Positions 1 to 15,011 of a DNA stretch of 64,000 bases are shown here, piece by piece (the first letter of the stretch is position 1; every line of letters starts with the position of its first letter). The position numbers and the translations under genes were made by a program. The stretch covers positions 2,425,001 to 2,489,000 of the forward strand of contig NZ_CP162487.1 of assembly GCF_041240605.1 (NCBI RefSeq). The letters are read 5' to 3'. The stretch comes from Xanthomonas sp. DAR 80977 (GTDB lineage: Bacteria > Pseudomonadota > Gammaproteobacteria > Xanthomonadales > Xanthomonadaceae). Below the pieces are notes generated by a model, which saw only the letters and a list, made by a program, of their open reading frames with translations, made no database searches and was not told the origin of the DNA.

Positions 1-1721
1 GCCCGATCGCGATCCGCCGGCTGCTGTCGCGGCTGCACGCTGCCGAGGACCTCGCCGCCGCGCGCGCCTTGCTGCCGCAGCTGGGCGAGGGCGATTCGGT
101 CATCACCCGCGACGGCGCGCGCCTGGGCGAGGGCTGGCTGCGCGTGTCGCGCTCCGGCGCGGCCAAGCAGGGCGCCTTGCTGCGCGAGCGCGAGATCCAG
201 GCCCTGCGCGGCCAGATCGACGCGCTGCAGGACCGCGAAGCGGAACTGGACCAGCGCCTGGCGAGCCTGCGCGAGCAGTCGCTGGCCGCCGAGCAGCAGC
301 GCGAGGAAGCGCAGCGCCAGCTGTACCAGGCGCACCGCAGCGTCTCCGAACTGGCCGGGCAGCTGCAGAGCCAGCAGGGCAAGGTGGATGCCGCGCGCAC
401 CCGCATCGAGCGCATCGAGGCGGAGATCGCGCAACTGCTGGAAACCCTGGACAGCAGCCGCGAGCAGGCGCGCGAGGCGCGCTCCAAGCTGGAGGACGCG
501 GTCACCAGCATGGGCGACCTGGAAACCACCCGGCACGCGCTGGAGAGCGAGCGCCGCCAGCTCACCGAGGCGCGCGACCTGGCCCGCGATGCCGCGCGCC
601 GGGTGCGCGAGGCCTCGCATGCGCTGGCCCTGACCCTGGAATCGCAACGCGCGCAGATCGCCTCGCTGAGCCAGGCGCTGGAGCGCATGGGCAACCAGCG
701 CGGGCAACTGGATTCGCGCCTGGGCGAACTCAGCGCGCAGCTGAGCGAAGGCGATTCGCCGGTGCATGCGCTGGAAGCCGAGCACCAGGCCGCGCTCAGC
801 GAACGCGTGCGCACCGACCGCGTGCTCGGCGAGGCGCGCGCGCAGCTGGACGGCATCGACAACGAACTGCGCGGCCTGGAACAGACCCGCCAGCAGCGCG
901 ACGAACAGGCCTTGGCGCAGCGCGAGCGTATCGCCCAGCGCCGCCTCGACCAGCAGGCGCTGGTGCTCAGCGCCGAGCAGCTGTCGGCGGCGGTGGTCAA
1001 GGCCGGCTTCGTGCTCGAGGACGTGATCAACGGCTTGCCCGAGCAGGCCGATCCGGCCGAATGGGAGCAGGCGGTGCAGCAGATCGACGGACGCATGCGC
1101 CGCCTGGAGCCGGTCAACCTGGCCGCGATCAGCGAATACGGCGAGGCCGCGCAGCGCGCCGAATACCTGGAAGCGCAGGACGTGGACCTGAACACCGCGC
1201 TGGAGACCCTGGAGGATGCGATCCGCAAGATCGACCGCGAGACCCGCGGCCGTTTCAAGGACACCTTCGACCGGGTCAATTCCGGCGTGCAGGCGCTGTA
1301 TCCGCGCCTGTTCGGCGGCGGCCACGCGTATCTGGAACTCACTGGCGAAGACCTGCTCGACACCGGCGTGGCGATCATGGCGCGGCCGCCGGGCAAGCGC
1401 GTGTCCAGCATCTCGCTGCTGTCCGGCGGCGAGAAGGCGATGACCGCGGTGGCGCTGGTGTTCGCGATCTTCCAGCTCAACCCGGCGCCGTTCTGCCTGC
1501 TCGACGAGGTCGACGCGCCGCTGGACGAAGCCAACGTCGGCCGCCTGGCGGCGATGGTCAAGGAAATGAGCGAGAAGGTGCAGTTCCTGTTCGTCAGCCA
1601 CAACAAGGCGACGATGGAAGCGGCGCACCAGCTCAGCGGCGTGACCATGCGCGAGCCGGGCGTCAGCCGCCTGGTCAGCGTGGACCTCGAGGAAGCCGCG
1701 CGTTTGGCGGGCGCGGCCTGA
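1..1721 (+). CDS. smc: Chromosome partition protein SMC, C-terminal part (5' end outside window)
   Basis: The reading frame is open from the left edge, so only the C-terminal part is present. The first roughly 1,050 bases encode a long, charged, Glu/Arg/Gln-rich coiled coil. A conserved ATPase tail follows, with the ABC signature LSGGEKA (about 1420-1440) and the Walker B region [11 protein letters not shown] (about 1495-1527). A final D-loop/H-loop region contains [11 protein letters not shown] is the ATP-driven condensin core that organises and segregates the nucleoid with ScpA and ScpB. It is followed by zipA in the same direction after 59 bases. The family assignment is secure; the missing N-terminal half lies outside the window. 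Confidence 0.96.
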   Translation, partial: PIAIRRLLSRLHAAEDLAAARALLPQLGEGDSVITRDGARLGEGWLRVSRSGAAKQGALLREREIQALRGQIDALQDREAELDQRLASLREQSLAAEQQREEAQRQLYQAHRSVSELAGQLQSQQGKVDAARTRIERIEAEIAQLLETLDSSREQAREARSKLEDAVTSMGDLETTRHALESERRQLTEARDLARDAARRVREASHALALTLESQRAQIASLSQALERMGNQRGQLDSRLGELSAQLSEGDSPVHALEAEHQAALSERVRTDRVLGEARAQLDGIDNELRGLEQTRQQRDEQALAQRERIAQRRLDQQALVLSAEQLSAAVVKAGFVLEDVINGLPEQADPAEWEQAVQQIDGRMRRLEPVNLAAISEYGEAAQRAEYLEAQDVDLNTALETLEDAIRKIDRETRGRFKDTFDRVNSGVQALYPRLFGGGHAYLELTGEDLLDTGVAIMARPPGKRVSSISLLSGGEKAMTAVALVFAIFQLNPAPFCLLDEVDAPLDEANVGRLAAMVKEMSEKVQFLFVSHNKATMEAAHQLSGVTMREPGVSRLVSVDLEEAARLAGAA

Positions 1722-1780
1722 CGTGACATGCTAAATACCTTGTCTTCCCCCTACGCACCCCTGCCGGAGTAACCCCCGTA

Positions 1781-2518
1781 ATGTCCGACATGGCAATGCT
1801 ACGCATCGGCATCCTCGCCGCCGGCCTGCTGTTGATCGCGGCGATCTTCCTGTTCGGCCGCCCGAAGAAACCGACCCAGGGCCGGCGCGTGGAACCGACC
1901 GATCCGGCCGCGCCGCGCCGCGAGCCGTCGCTCGGCGATGCCGCGCTGCCCGCCGATGGCGAGGCCGTCGCCGCGGCCGAGCAGGACGGCGCCCTCGGCC
2001 AGCCGGAGCTGGGCCTGCCCGCCGCCGAATCGGCCAGCGCCGAACTCGGCAAGCGGCCGAGCCAGGACTTCGACAAGATCGTCTCGCTGTACGTCGCCGC
2101 GCGCGCCGGCCAGGTGCTGCGCGGCGAGGACATCGTCGTCGCCGCGGAGAAGACCGGGCTGGTGTTCGGCCACATGAACGTGTTCCACCGCCTGGTCGAA
2201 GGCCATCCCGAGCGCGGCCCGATCTTCAGCATGGCCAGCATCATGAAGCCGGGCAGCTTCGACATGGCCCACATCCGCGCGATGGAGACCCCGGCGATCG
2301 CGTTCTTCCTGACCCTGCCGGCGCCGCTGACCGCGCTCGACGCCTGGGAAAAGATGCTGCCGACCGTGCAGCGCATGGGCGAACTGCTCGACGGCGTGGT
2401 CCTGGACGACAGCCGCAACGCGCTCGGCCGCCAGCGCATCGCGCACATCCGCGACGAACTGCGCGCCTACGACCGGCAGCACCAGGCGCCGCCGTTGACG
2501 AAGGCGCCGCGCTGGTAG
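1781..2518 (+). CDS. zipA: Cell division protein ZipA
   Basis: This 245-residue protein has an N-terminal membrane anchor (about residues 7-25) followed by a basic RPKKP stretch. A Pro/Ala/Glu-rich linker comes next, and the C-terminal globular FtsZ-binding domain spans roughly residues 95-240. ZipA tethers FtsZ filaments to the inner membrane at the divisome. Its position between smc and ligA matches the zipA-ligA linkage known in gammaproteobacteria, although a minus-strand aminotransferase gene is inserted here. ZipA is poorly conserved in sequence, so context and architecture carry much of the call. Confidence 0.93.
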   Translation: MSDMAMLRIGILAAGLLLIAAIFLFGRPKKPTQGRRVEPTDPAAPRREPSLGDAALPADGEAVAAAEQDGALGQPELGLPAAESASAELGKRPSQDFDKIVSLYVAARAGQVLRGEDIVVAAEKTGLVFGHMNVFHRLVEGHPERGPIFSMASIMKPGSFDMAHIRAMETPAIAFFLTLPAPLTALDAWEKMLPTVQRMGELLDGVVLDDSRNALGRQRIAHIRDELRAYDRQHQAPPLTKAPRW

Positions 2519-2527
2519 CGCGGCGCC

Positions 2528-2693
2528 GGGATTGGGCATTCGGGATTGGGGATTCGTAAAAGCGAATCCACTGCGCCTCCCTTCTCCCATCGGGAGAAGG
2601 TGCCCCGAAGGGGCGGATGAGGGTACGGGCGAAGCCTAGGAAGGCATCAAACCCAGGCTCTTACGAATCCCCAATCCCGACTCCCCAATCCCG
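2528..2693. repeat. Intergenic repeat: inverted GGGATT-type arms around a CTCCC..GGGAG hairpin
   Basis: The gap between the zipA and aminotransferase stop codons is almost wholly repetitive. A GGGATT-rich arm (2528-2555) is mirrored by a CCAATCCC-rich arm (2663-2693). Between them lies a short hairpin (CTTCTCCCATCGGGAGAAGG, about 2581-2600) and a GATGAGGGTACGGGCGAAG segment, which recurs near 34460. Each arm puts the G-rich strand on the transcript of the gene that ends beside it. No coding capacity is evident. Confidence 0.75.
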
Positions 2694-2702
2694 AAGCGCG
2701 CG

Positions 2703-3827
2703 CTATTTGCGCGCTTTCAAAAACGCCTCGCGAAACCGCAGCATCTCCGCCTCGGTGCCGACGGTGACGCGCACCAGCTTCGGCCAGATCGGCCAGCTGC
2801 GCCCGATCATCACGCCCTGCCTGGCCATCGCCGCGGCGACGGCCTTGCCGTCGCGCTTGACGTCGACCATGAAGCAGTTGGCCTGCGACGGCAGGCACTT
2901 GTAGCCCTTGCTCTGCAGCCAGGCGATGGTGTCGTTGCGCACGCGCGCGTTCTCCGCGCGCCGCGCCGGCACCAGTTGCACGTCGCGCAGGCTGGCGATG
3001 CCGGCGGCGATCGCGGTCACCGCCACCGGGTTCTCGCCGAAGGCGGCCAGCTTGGTCAGCAGCCCCGGCGAGGCCACCGCCAGGCCCAGGCGCAGCCCGG
3101 CCATGCCGTACAGCTTGGAGAAGGTGCGCAGCACCAGCAGGTCCTGGCGCTGGCCGATCAGGTCGACCACCGAACTCTGCTCGCTGTAGTGGATGTAGGC
3201 CTCGTCGACCAGCAGCACGCTGGAGGCGGGCTTGTTGGCCAGCAGCCATTCGATGTCGGCGCGCGCGGTGATCGAGCCGGTCGGATTGTTCGGATTGCAC
3301 AGGTAGATCAGGCCGGCGTTCGGATCGGCGCTGGCCATCGCCTTGACGTCGTGCGCGCCGTCGGCGCGCAGCGGTACCCGCCGCACCGGCGCGCCATGCG
3401 CGGCGGCGACATCGGCGACCGCCTCGAAGGTCGGATCGGCCACCACCACGCCGGCGCGCGCCGAGGTGAACGCGCGCGCGGCGCGGTTGAGCGGCTCGCT
3501 GGAGCCGGGATAGACCGCGACGTGGTCGCTGGGCAGCCGCTGCTCGCCGGCGAACAGGGCGATCAGGTCGTTCTGCAGGTCGAACAGGTAGCGGCCGGCG
3601 CGCGGCAGGATCGCCTGTGCCGCGTCCAGCGCGGCCGGCGCCGGGCCCAGCGGGCATTCGTTGAAGTCCAGGTAGACCGGGCCGGCGGCCGGCGCCACGC
3701 CGGGCGTCGCGACGGCCGCTGCCTTGCGCTTTGCCGCCTCCGCAGCCGGTGCCAGGCCCAATGCGCCGACCGCCAGGCCCGAGGTGGCGAGGGAAAGGAA
3801 GGAACGGCGCGAAACAGGTAGCGACAC
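2703..3827 (-). CDS. Tat-exported HisC-like PLP-dependent aminotransferase
   Basis: This 374-residue class I/II aminotransferase has the features of the histidinol-phosphate aminotransferase group. These are the CNPNNPTG motif (about 177-184), VDEAYIHY (about 208-214) and a PLP-lysine motif TFSKLYGMAGLRLG with Lys at residue 238. Unusually, it begins with a twin-arginine signal (SRRSFLSLA at 6-14, hydrophobic stretch to about 30), so the folded enzyme is predicted to be exported. It is not part of a his operon but sits convergent to zipA and divergent from ligA. The substrate is unknown; calling it HisC would over-reach. The fold and cofactor are well supported. Confidence 0.9.
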   Translation of the reverse strand: MSLPVSRRSFLSLATSGLAVGALGLAPAAEAAKRKAAAVATPGVAPAAGPVYLDFNECPLGPAPAALDAAQAILPRAGRYLFDLQNDLIALFAGEQRLPSDHVAVYPGSSEPLNRAARAFTSARAGVVVADPTFEAVADVAAAHGAPVRRVPLRADGAHDVKAMASADPNAGLIYLCNPNNPTGSITARADIEWLLANKPASSVLLVDEAYIHYSEQSSVVDLIGQRQDLLVLRTFSKLYGMAGLRLGLAVASPGLLTKLAAFGENPVAVTAIAAGIASLRDVQLVPARRAENARVRNDTIAWLQSKGYKCLPSQANCFMVDVKRDGKAVAAAMARQGVMIGRSWPIWPKLVRVTVGTEAEMLRFREAFLKARK

Positions 3828-6662
<2,835 letters not shown>

Positions 6663-6705
6663 GCCGCCGCCTGCGCGCGTCGCGGCAGCCGCGCGGAACG
6701 CGGCG

Positions 6706-7662
6706 ATGAGCGCGGTGGACCTGGCCGCGCTGCGCCTGCGCGCTGCGCTCAACGCGCGCATCCGCGCCTTCTTCGCCGCGCGCGACGTGCTCGAGGTGGA
6801 GACGCCGATGCTGTCGGTGGCGGGCAACACCGAGCCCAACATCGACAGTTTCCAGACCCGCTTCAGCGGCCACGTCGATGCCGGCCCGGCGCTGCGCTGG
6901 CTGCGCACCTCGCCCGAGTATCCATTGAAACGGCTGCTGGCCGCCGGCGTCGGCGACTGCTACGAACTGGGCCGGGTGTTCCGCAACGGCGAGGCCGGCG
7001 GCCGCCACAATCCCGAGTTCAGCATGCTCGAGTGGTACCGGGTCGGCTGGAACCACCTGCAACTGGTGGACGAGACCGTGGCGCTGGTGCGCGAGGCGCT
7101 GGCGCTGGTGGCGCGCAGCGCGACGCTGCACGTCGTCACCTATCGGCAACTGTTCCTGGATACCCTGGACCTGGATCCGTTGCTGGCGCCGCTGGACGCG
7201 CTGCAGCGGCCGTTGCGCGACATCCGCATCGACGCCGCGGGGCTGACCCGCGACGACTGGCTCGACCTGCTGATGACCCATTGCCTGCAATCGGCGTTCC
7301 CGGCCGATCGCATCACCGTGGTCCACGACTGGCCGGCCACGCAGTGCGCGCTGGCGCGCATCCGCGACGCGCAGCCGCCGGTGGCCGAACGCTTCGAGCT
7401 GTACCTGGGCGGCTACGAACTGGCCAACGGCTACCACGAACTCAACGACGCCGCCGAGCAGCGCCGCCGCTTCCTGCGCGATCACGCGCTGCGCCGCGCG
7501 CGCGGCGCGCCGCTGCCGCCGCTGGACGAGCGCCTGCTGCAGGCCTTGCCGGCGCTGCCCGATTGCGCCGGCGTCGCGGTCGGCGTCGATCGCCTGCTGA
7601 TGGCGATGCGCGGCACCGCGCGGATCGGCGATGTGCTCGCCTACGATTTCGCGCACGCCTGA
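6706..7662 (+). CDS. epmA: Elongation factor P--(R)-beta-lysine ligase EpmA (GenX/PoxA)
   Basis: The 318-residue product resembles the catalytic core of class II lysyl-tRNA synthetase without the anticodon-binding domain. Visible motifs are VLEVETPMLS (class II motif 1 region), RLLAAGVGDCYELGRVFRNGE and HNPEFSMLEWY (motif 2), and GVAVGVDRLLMA (motif 3). EpmA attaches beta-lysine to a lysine of EF-P, aiding translation of polyproline stretches. The ATG at 6706 starts just upstream of the conserved region and 43 bases after the ligA stop. The partner epmB and efp genes are not in the window. Confidence 0.94.
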   Translation: MSAVDLAALRLRAALNARIRAFFAARDVLEVETPMLSVAGNTEPNIDSFQTRFSGHVDAGPALRWLRTSPEYPLKRLLAAGVGDCYELGRVFRNGEAGGRHNPEFSMLEWYRVGWNHLQLVDETVALVREALALVARSATLHVVTYRQLFLDTLDLDPLLAPLDALQRPLRDIRIDAAGLTRDDWLDLLMTHCLQSAFPADRITVVHDWPATQCALARIRDAQPPVAERFELYLGGYELANGYHELNDAAEQRRRFLRDHALRRARGAPLPPLDERLLQALPALPDCAGVAVGVDRLLMAMRGTARIGDVLAYDFAHA

Positions 7663-7794
7663 ACCGCGCGGCGTTCATGAACCATCTTCTTGCTTTGTCC
7701 ACATCGATGATGGTTTGATCCAGCCGGACATGCGCGCGGTGCGCGATGTGGCGGTCTTGTTGTTCAGGTTCTACGCACGGGGGCAGCGCCAAGC

Positions 7795-8502
7795 ATGAAG
7801 TGGTCGTACGGGCTCGGTAGCTGGGGTTGGCTGGGATTGGCGGTATGCGCATGGCCGGCGACGACGTGGGCGCAGGTGCCCGACGCCTATGCCGATGCGG
7901 TGGTGCGCTGCGAATCGCGCGACATGGGCTGGGTGCATTGCCCGATGCCGACCGAGCAGGGCGTGGAGCTGGTCCGGCAACTGTCCGACAACGACTGCAT
8001 CCGCGGCAGCGAATGGGGCTCGGACGGCACCGGGGTGTGGGTGACGCTGGGCTGCCGCGCCGAATTCCGTTCCAATCCGCCGCAGGCCACGCGCGGCGCG
8101 ATGCGCCGCGTGTTGCGCTGCGAATCCGATGGCCGGGTCGAAAGCTGCCCGGTGATGCTGCGCGGCGCGCCGGTGCGGCTGATGCGCCAGTTGTCCTCGG
8201 TGCCGTGCCGCGAGGAGCGCAGCTGGGGCGTGCGCCGTAACGAGATCTGGGTGTCGCGCGGCTGCCGCGGCGAGTTCGAGATCGGCGCCAGCGACGGCTC
8301 CGGCTTCCCGGTCGGCGCGCGGCCGGTGCTGTGCGAATCCAAGGGCCGCTCGCGGCGCCGCTGCGGGGTCAGCATCCACGGCGGCGTGCAGCTGCGCCGG
8401 CAACTGTCCGGCACCGCCTGCGTGCAGGACGACAGCTGGGGCTGGGACCGCGACGGCATCTGGGTCGACAAGGGCTGCCGCGCAGAATTCAGCGTCAACT
8501 GA
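7795..8502 (+). CDS. Secreted DUF3011 repeat protein
   Basis: This 235-residue protein begins with a clear Sec signal peptide (hydrophobic to about residue 26, likely cleavage after ATTWAQ). Three tandem modules of roughly 60 residues follow, each with a pattern CES...C....V.L.RQLS...C....WG....IWV..GCRxEF. There are twelve module cysteines, four per module, so disulphide pairing in the periplasm is likely. This is the DUF3011 family, for which I know no established function. It stands alone between epmA and mtnA on the same strand. Confidence 0.88.
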   Translation: MKWSYGLGSWGWLGLAVCAWPATTWAQVPDAYADAVVRCESRDMGWVHCPMPTEQGVELVRQLSDNDCIRGSEWGSDGTGVWVTLGCRAEFRSNPPQATRGAMRRVLRCESDGRVESCPVMLRGAPVRLMRQLSSVPCREERSWGVRRNEIWVSRGCRGEFEIGASDGSGFPVGARPVLCESKGRSRRRCGVSIHGGVQLRRQLSGTACVQDDSWGWDRDGIWVDKGCRAEFSVN

Positions 8503-8552
8503 CGCGCGACCAGCAGGCCAGGCGTCCGATCGCGCCGCCGCCATCGCTTTTG

Positions 8553-8575
8553 CCAATCCCCAATCCCCAATCCCA
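8553..8575. repeat. CCAATCCC-type repeat (GGGATT element, C-rich on the + strand)
   Basis: Three successive CAATCCC units lie between the DUF3011 stop and the mtnA start. This is the one copy in the window whose G-rich strand is not on the transcript of the gene just upstream. Confidence 0.7.
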
Positions 8576-8594
8576 CGCCGTCTACAATAGGCCG

Positions 8595-9659
8595 ATGAAC
8601 GCCGCCCTCGATATCGATTACGCCCGCTACGACCATATCCGCCCGATCCTGTGGACCGGCGACGCGCTGCAGCTGCTGGACCAGCGCAAGCTGCCGTTCG
8701 TGGTCGAGCACGTGCAGTGCGACGACAGCGACCAGGTCGCCGCGGCGATCCACAGCCTGGCGGTGCGCGGCGCGCCGGCGATCGGCATCGCCGCCGGCTG
8801 GGGCGTGGTGCTGGCCGCGCGCGACATCCAGGCCGACGACGGCGCGCAGGCGCTGGCCAAGCTGGAGCCGGCGCTGCAGCGGCTCAATGCGGCGCGTCCG
8901 ACCGCGGTGAACCTGGCCTGGGCGCTGATGCGCATGCGCAAGGCGCTGGCCGCGGCCGGCGCGGACTGGCGCCAGGCGATTGCGCGGCAGGCGCAGGCCA
9001 TCGCCGAGGAGGACCTGGCCGCCAACCGCCACATGGGCGCGCTCGGCGCCGGCCTGATCGCGCCCGGCAGCGGCGTGCTGACCCATTGCAACACCGGTTC
9101 GCTGGCCACCGCCGGCTTCGGCACCGCGCTGGGCGTGATCCGCGCCGGCATGGCCCAGGGCCGCATCGCCAAGGTGTTCGCCGGCGAGACCCGGCCGTGG
9201 CTGCAGGGCGCGCGGCTGACCGTGTGGGAACTGCAGCAGGACGGCATCGACGCGACCCTGATCGCCGATTCGGCCGCCTCGCACCTGATGAAGACCGGTG
9301 CGGTGCAGTGGGTGATCGTCGGCGCCGACCGCATCTGCGCCAACGGCGACACCGCCAACAAGATCGGCACCTACCAGCTGGCGATCGCCGCGCGCCACCA
9401 CGGGGTCGGGTTCATGGTGGTGGCGCCGTCGTCCACCGTGGACATGGACACCGCCGACGGCGCGCAGATCGAGATCGAGCAGCGCGACCCGGGCGAGCTG
9501 TTCGGGGTGGGCGGGGTGCGCACCGTGGCCGACGGCATCGCCGCCTGGAATCCGGTGTTCGACGTGACCCCGGCCGCGCTGATCGATGCCATCGTCACCG
9601 AGCGCGGGGTGATCGAGCGTCCGGATCCGGAGCGGATGCGCGCCGCGTTCGGCGGCTGA
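8595..9659 (+). CDS. mtnA: S-methyl-5-thioribose-1-phosphate isomerase MtnA
   Basis: A 354-residue protein that isomerises methylthioribose-1-phosphate to methylthioribulose-1-phosphate in methionine salvage. The family motifs include [14 protein letters not shown] (about 57-70), [10 protein letters not shown] with the probable catalytic Cys, and [19 protein letters not shown] with the catalytic Asp. The start ATG at 8595 is preceded at 8582 by a TACAAT sequence that resembles a -10 box; if it is used, the transcript would be nearly leaderless, but no good -35 is evident. No other mtn genes are adjacent. The family call is firm. Confidence 0.96.
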   Translation: MNAALDIDYARYDHIRPILWTGDALQLLDQRKLPFVVEHVQCDDSDQVAAAIHSLAVRGAPAIGIAAGWGVVLAARDIQADDGAQALAKLEPALQRLNAARPTAVNLAWALMRMRKALAAAGADWRQAIARQAQAIAEEDLAANRHMGALGAGLIAPGSGVLTHCNTGSLATAGFGTALGVIRAGMAQGRIAKVFAGETRPWLQGARLTVWELQQDGIDATLIADSAASHLMKTGAVQWVIVGADRICANGDTANKIGTYQLAIAARHHGVGFMVVAPSSTVDMDTADGAQIEIEQRDPGELFGVGGVRTVADGIAAWNPVFDVTPAALIDAIVTERGVIERPDPERMRAAFGG

Positions 9660-9870
9660 GCCGCGGCAACCGCGCCAGACTTCCTGCACGGCCCCGCAAA
9701 GACACGCAAGTGCTTGTTCGGGCCGGCAAAAACCGGGCATTCGCACGCCTGTCATGATAGAATCCGGCGGTTCGATCGACCGCTGCGCGCCGTAGGTTTT
9801 CGGTGCCGGCAGGCCCGCTTGCCGCGGGCCGGCGTCCTGGTCGATTAGCCACCAGACTTACGGAACCCGA

Positions 9871-12711
<2,841 letters not shown>

Positions 12712-12730
12712 TCGCGCGAGCGCGTGTCAT

Positions 12731-12763
12731 ACGACGACGCCGGCACAATGCCGGCGTCGTCGT
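12731..12763 (+). terminator. Hairpin downstream of gyrA
   Basis: A perfect 15-bp stem (ACGACGACGCCGGCA, loop CAA, then its complement) starts 20 bases after the gyrA stop and is followed by only TTTC. It is probably a transcript-ending or 3'-protecting hairpin, though the U-run is weak. Confidence 0.7.
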
Positions 12764-12801
12764 TTCTGGCGCGGCGAGGGCATGGCAATGCCCACGAACA
12801 A

Positions 12802-13284
12802 AGCCCCTCTCCCCCCGGGAGAGGGGTTGGGGTGAGGGTCCGGCGCGAAGCGACCCGCGGCGTCGAGTGCACGAAGCTTCGCCCGCACCTTCATCGACCC
12901 CTGCGGGTCACCTTCCCCCGAAAAGGGGCCATGGTCCCGATGCGAGAAGGAACAGCGATGCATGCCTAGCCCCTCTTCCCCGGGAGAGGGGTTGGGGCGA
13001 GGGTCCGGCGCGAAGCGACCCGCGGCGTCGGGTGTACGAAGCTTCGCCCGCACCCTCATCGGCCCCCTGCGGGCACCTTCTCCGAAAAGGGGCCATGGTC
13101 CCGATGCGAGAAGGAACAGCGATGCATGCCTAGCCCCTCTCCCCCCGGGAGAGGGGTTGGGGTGAGGGTCCGGCGCGAAGCGACCCGCGGCGTCGGGTGC
13201 ACGAAGCTTCGCCCGCACCCTCATCGGCCCCCTGCGGGGCACCTTCCCCCGAAAAAGTGGGCCATGGTCCCAATGGGAGAAGGC
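12802..13284. repeat. Three tandem copies of a ~165-bp intergenic repeat
   Basis: Copies start at about 12802, 12968 and 13132. Each contains CCCCTCTCCCCCCGGGAGAG, then GGGTTGGGGTGAGGGTCCG. Next come GCGAAGCGACCCGCGG, the segment CGAAGCTTCGCCCGCACC, and a GGAAGGTG/CACCTTCCCCC-type hairpin half. The first two copies end in GGAACAGCGATGCATGCCTAG; the third tails off after GGGAGAAGG. Copies are about 95% alike by eye with small indels. Short open frames across them are artefacts of the repeat. Relatives occur at 3950-3984 and, in opposite orientation, at 34355-34555. Confidence 0.85.
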
Positions 13285-13307
13285 ACTGCAGCGATCGCTC
13301 GCCCCAG

Positions 13308-14162
13308 CTACTCCAACTGCTCGCGCGCGAACGCCGCGTCCAGCGCTTCCATCGCGTCGCGCGGCTTGAGCTTGGCCGCCTGCTCGAATTCGCCGGCGGC
13401 CGCGTCCTCGCGCTTGTCGCCGTGCAGCAGCAACAGCACGTTGGCGTATTCGACGTGCGCGATCGGCGCATCCGGGGTCAGCTTCAGCGCCTGCTGGATG
13501 TGCTGTTCGGCGGTCGCGGCCTTGGCGCCGTAGGTCAGCCCGCCGATCATCGCGCCGACCTTGCCGATGATCTCGGCGTGGTACAGCGCCAGCGCCATGT
13601 GCGCCTCGGCATGCTTGGGTTCCAGCTCCAGCGCGGTCTCCAGCGATTGCCGCACCTTGCCGGCGATGCCTTGCTTGAGCGCCTTGACGATGCTCAGCCC
13701 CTGGCTGTAGCGGCCGAGCGCGAAGGCGTGGCGATAGTGGCTGTTGGCCTCGTCCGGCAGCGCGGCGATCGCCGCCTCGGCCAGCGTCGCGGCCTGCTGC
13801 AGGCGCTGCAGTTTTTCCTTGTCGTCCTCGACCAGGTAGCTGGCGTGGATGCCGAGCGCCTTGACCGCGACCGAGGCGCCGAACACGCCCAGCGCCTGTC
13901 CGGCGGTGTACGCCTGCTGGAACTGGCCCTGGTGGAAGCTGCGCCAGGCCTCGATCAATGCCGCCGACAGCGTCTGCGCGTCGTGGCCCTTGCCGGCCTT
14001 GCCGGCGGCGGCGAGCAGCGCCTGCGCGCGTGCCGGGTCCGGATACGGTTCGCGGTCGCCGGCGTGCAGCTTGGGCCAGGCCTTATTCAGCGCCTCGCCC
14101 GGATAGGCGTAGGCCTTGGCGTCGTGCGGGAACGGCGCCCATGCGGTCGGTTTTGCTGCCAT
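13308..14162 (-). CDS. TPR-like helical repeat protein, function unknown
   Basis: The 284-residue product is mostly alpha-helical with tetratricopeptide-like segments, for example SLETALELEPKHAEAHMALA and HIQQALKLTPDAPIAHVEYA. It lacks a signal peptide and is likely cytosolic. I placed the start at ATG 14162 (MAAKPTAWAPFPHDAKAY); the frame runs 28 codons further upstream with no conserved look. A glycine-containing stretch (GKVGAMIGGLTYGAKAA) before the last repeats is reminiscent of a short membrane-contacting helix. It is divergent from the small phasin-like gene. I cannot assign a function. Confidence 0.75.
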   Translation of the reverse strand: MAAKPTAWAPFPHDAKAYAYPGEALNKAWPKLHAGDREPYPDPARAQALLAAAGKAGKGHDAQTLSAALIEAWRSFHQGQFQQAYTAGQALGVFGASVAVKALGIHASYLVEDDKEKLQRLQQAATLAEAAIAALPDEANSHYRHAFALGRYSQGLSIVKALKQGIAGKVRQSLETALELEPKHAEAHMALALYHAEIIGKVGAMIGGLTYGAKAATAEQHIQQALKLTPDAPIAHVEYANVLLLLHGDKREDAAAGEFEQAAKLKPRDAMEALDAAFAREQLE

Positions 14163-14305
14163 GCCTGGCCTCCCTGGAATTCGCGCCGAGCATGGCGCCG
14201 CAACGAACGCCTGGCAAGCTGCACTGCGGATAGTGTGTTTGCTCAAGCCGCTGCCGCCAGCATGCCTCGCATCGGTGCCGCTGCCGGCATCCAGGGAGAC
14301 ACACG

Positions 14306-14722
14306 ATGGCGACCAAGAAGCGTTCCACCTCCACGCCCCGGACCGAGACCCTGGCGCCGCGGCACCTGTGGCTGGCCGGCCTGGGCCTGGTGTCGCTGAC
14401 CCGCAAGCGCGCGCTGGCCGCGGCGGCCGATGCCGCCAGCGGCGCGAGCACCCTGAAGGCGCTGGTGGCGCAACTGGCCGACGGCGCCGAAACCAGCGTG
14501 CGCGAGGGCGCCGCGGCGCTGCGCGGCCAGGTGCAGCCGTTGAGCGCCGAGGTCGAGGCGCGGCTGCAGCCGGTGCTGGTCAAGCTCGGCCTGCAGGCCA
14601 AGCCGCGTGCAACGCCGCGCAAGCGGCCGGCGGCGGTCAAGCCCGGCAAGCGGGCGACCAAGAAGACCACCGCTGCGCGGCGTCCGCGCAGCGCGGCCAA
14701 GCGTAGCGCGCGTTCGCAGTAG
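14306..14722 (+). CDS. Small phasin-like protein with Lys/Arg/Ala-rich tail
   Basis: This 138-residue protein starts MATKKRSTS and has a short helical domain with HLWLAGLGLVSL. It ends in a basic, AlaLysPro-rich tail (about 95-138). The same layout is seen in the protein encoded at 31542-32180 and is typical of PhaF/PhaI-type phasins, whose helical part coats polyester granules and whose basic tail binds DNA. The N-terminal domain is shorter and more divergent than that of the 31.5 kb gene. The assignment rests on architecture, so a histone-like role is an alternative. Confidence 0.65.
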   Translation: MATKKRSTSTPRTETLAPRHLWLAGLGLVSLTRKRALAAAADAASGASTLKALVAQLADGAETSVREGAAALRGQVQPLSAEVEARLQPVLVKLGLQAKPRATPRKRPAAVKPGKRATKKTTAARRPRSAAKRSARSQ

Positions 14723-14913
14723 CGGCGTTGGCATCGCCGGGGGAGCGGATCCGGCCCGGCGGCATGCCGCGTTGCATCGATCCGGCCGCGGCTGATGTGC
14801 ACGAAGCCGCTTGCAGCCGACCGCATGGGTCTCGCGGCCGATCCGCTGCCGGCTTTGCGAGCAGCGGCGTGGCCTGATCTGCGCAGGATCCGTGGAGCAG
14901 ATCGAGAACCACC

Positions 14914-14982
14914 TGTGGGAGCGACTTCAGTCGCGACGCGCTTTACCGGTGATCCCTGTCGCGACTGAAGTCGCTCCTACAA
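14914..14982. repeat. Palindromic repeat, GAGCGACTTCAGTCGCGAC type
   Basis: Arms TGTGGGAGCGACTTCAGTCG (plus CGAC) and CTGTCGCGACTGAAGTCGCT (plus CCTACA) form a long near-perfect hairpin with the loop around GCGCTTTACCGGTGATC. The same element occurs at 44315-44383 and, in variant form, at 60261-60329; a half copy is at 48678-48705. It lies in the roughly 290-base gap between the phasin-like gene and the DUF3037 gene. Confidence 0.85.
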
Positions 14983-15011
14983 CAAGCCGATGCGCTGCCT
15001 GCACAGCGCCG

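Noticed and set aside
8503-8594. SAM or other riboswitch before mtnA
   Set aside because: Only 92 bases, mostly the CCAATCCC repeat, and no riboswitch-like fold seen.
12724-13242. Several short open frames and a CRISPR-like periodicity
   Set aside because: The units are about 165 bases with no spacers, and the frames are copies of the repeat itself.
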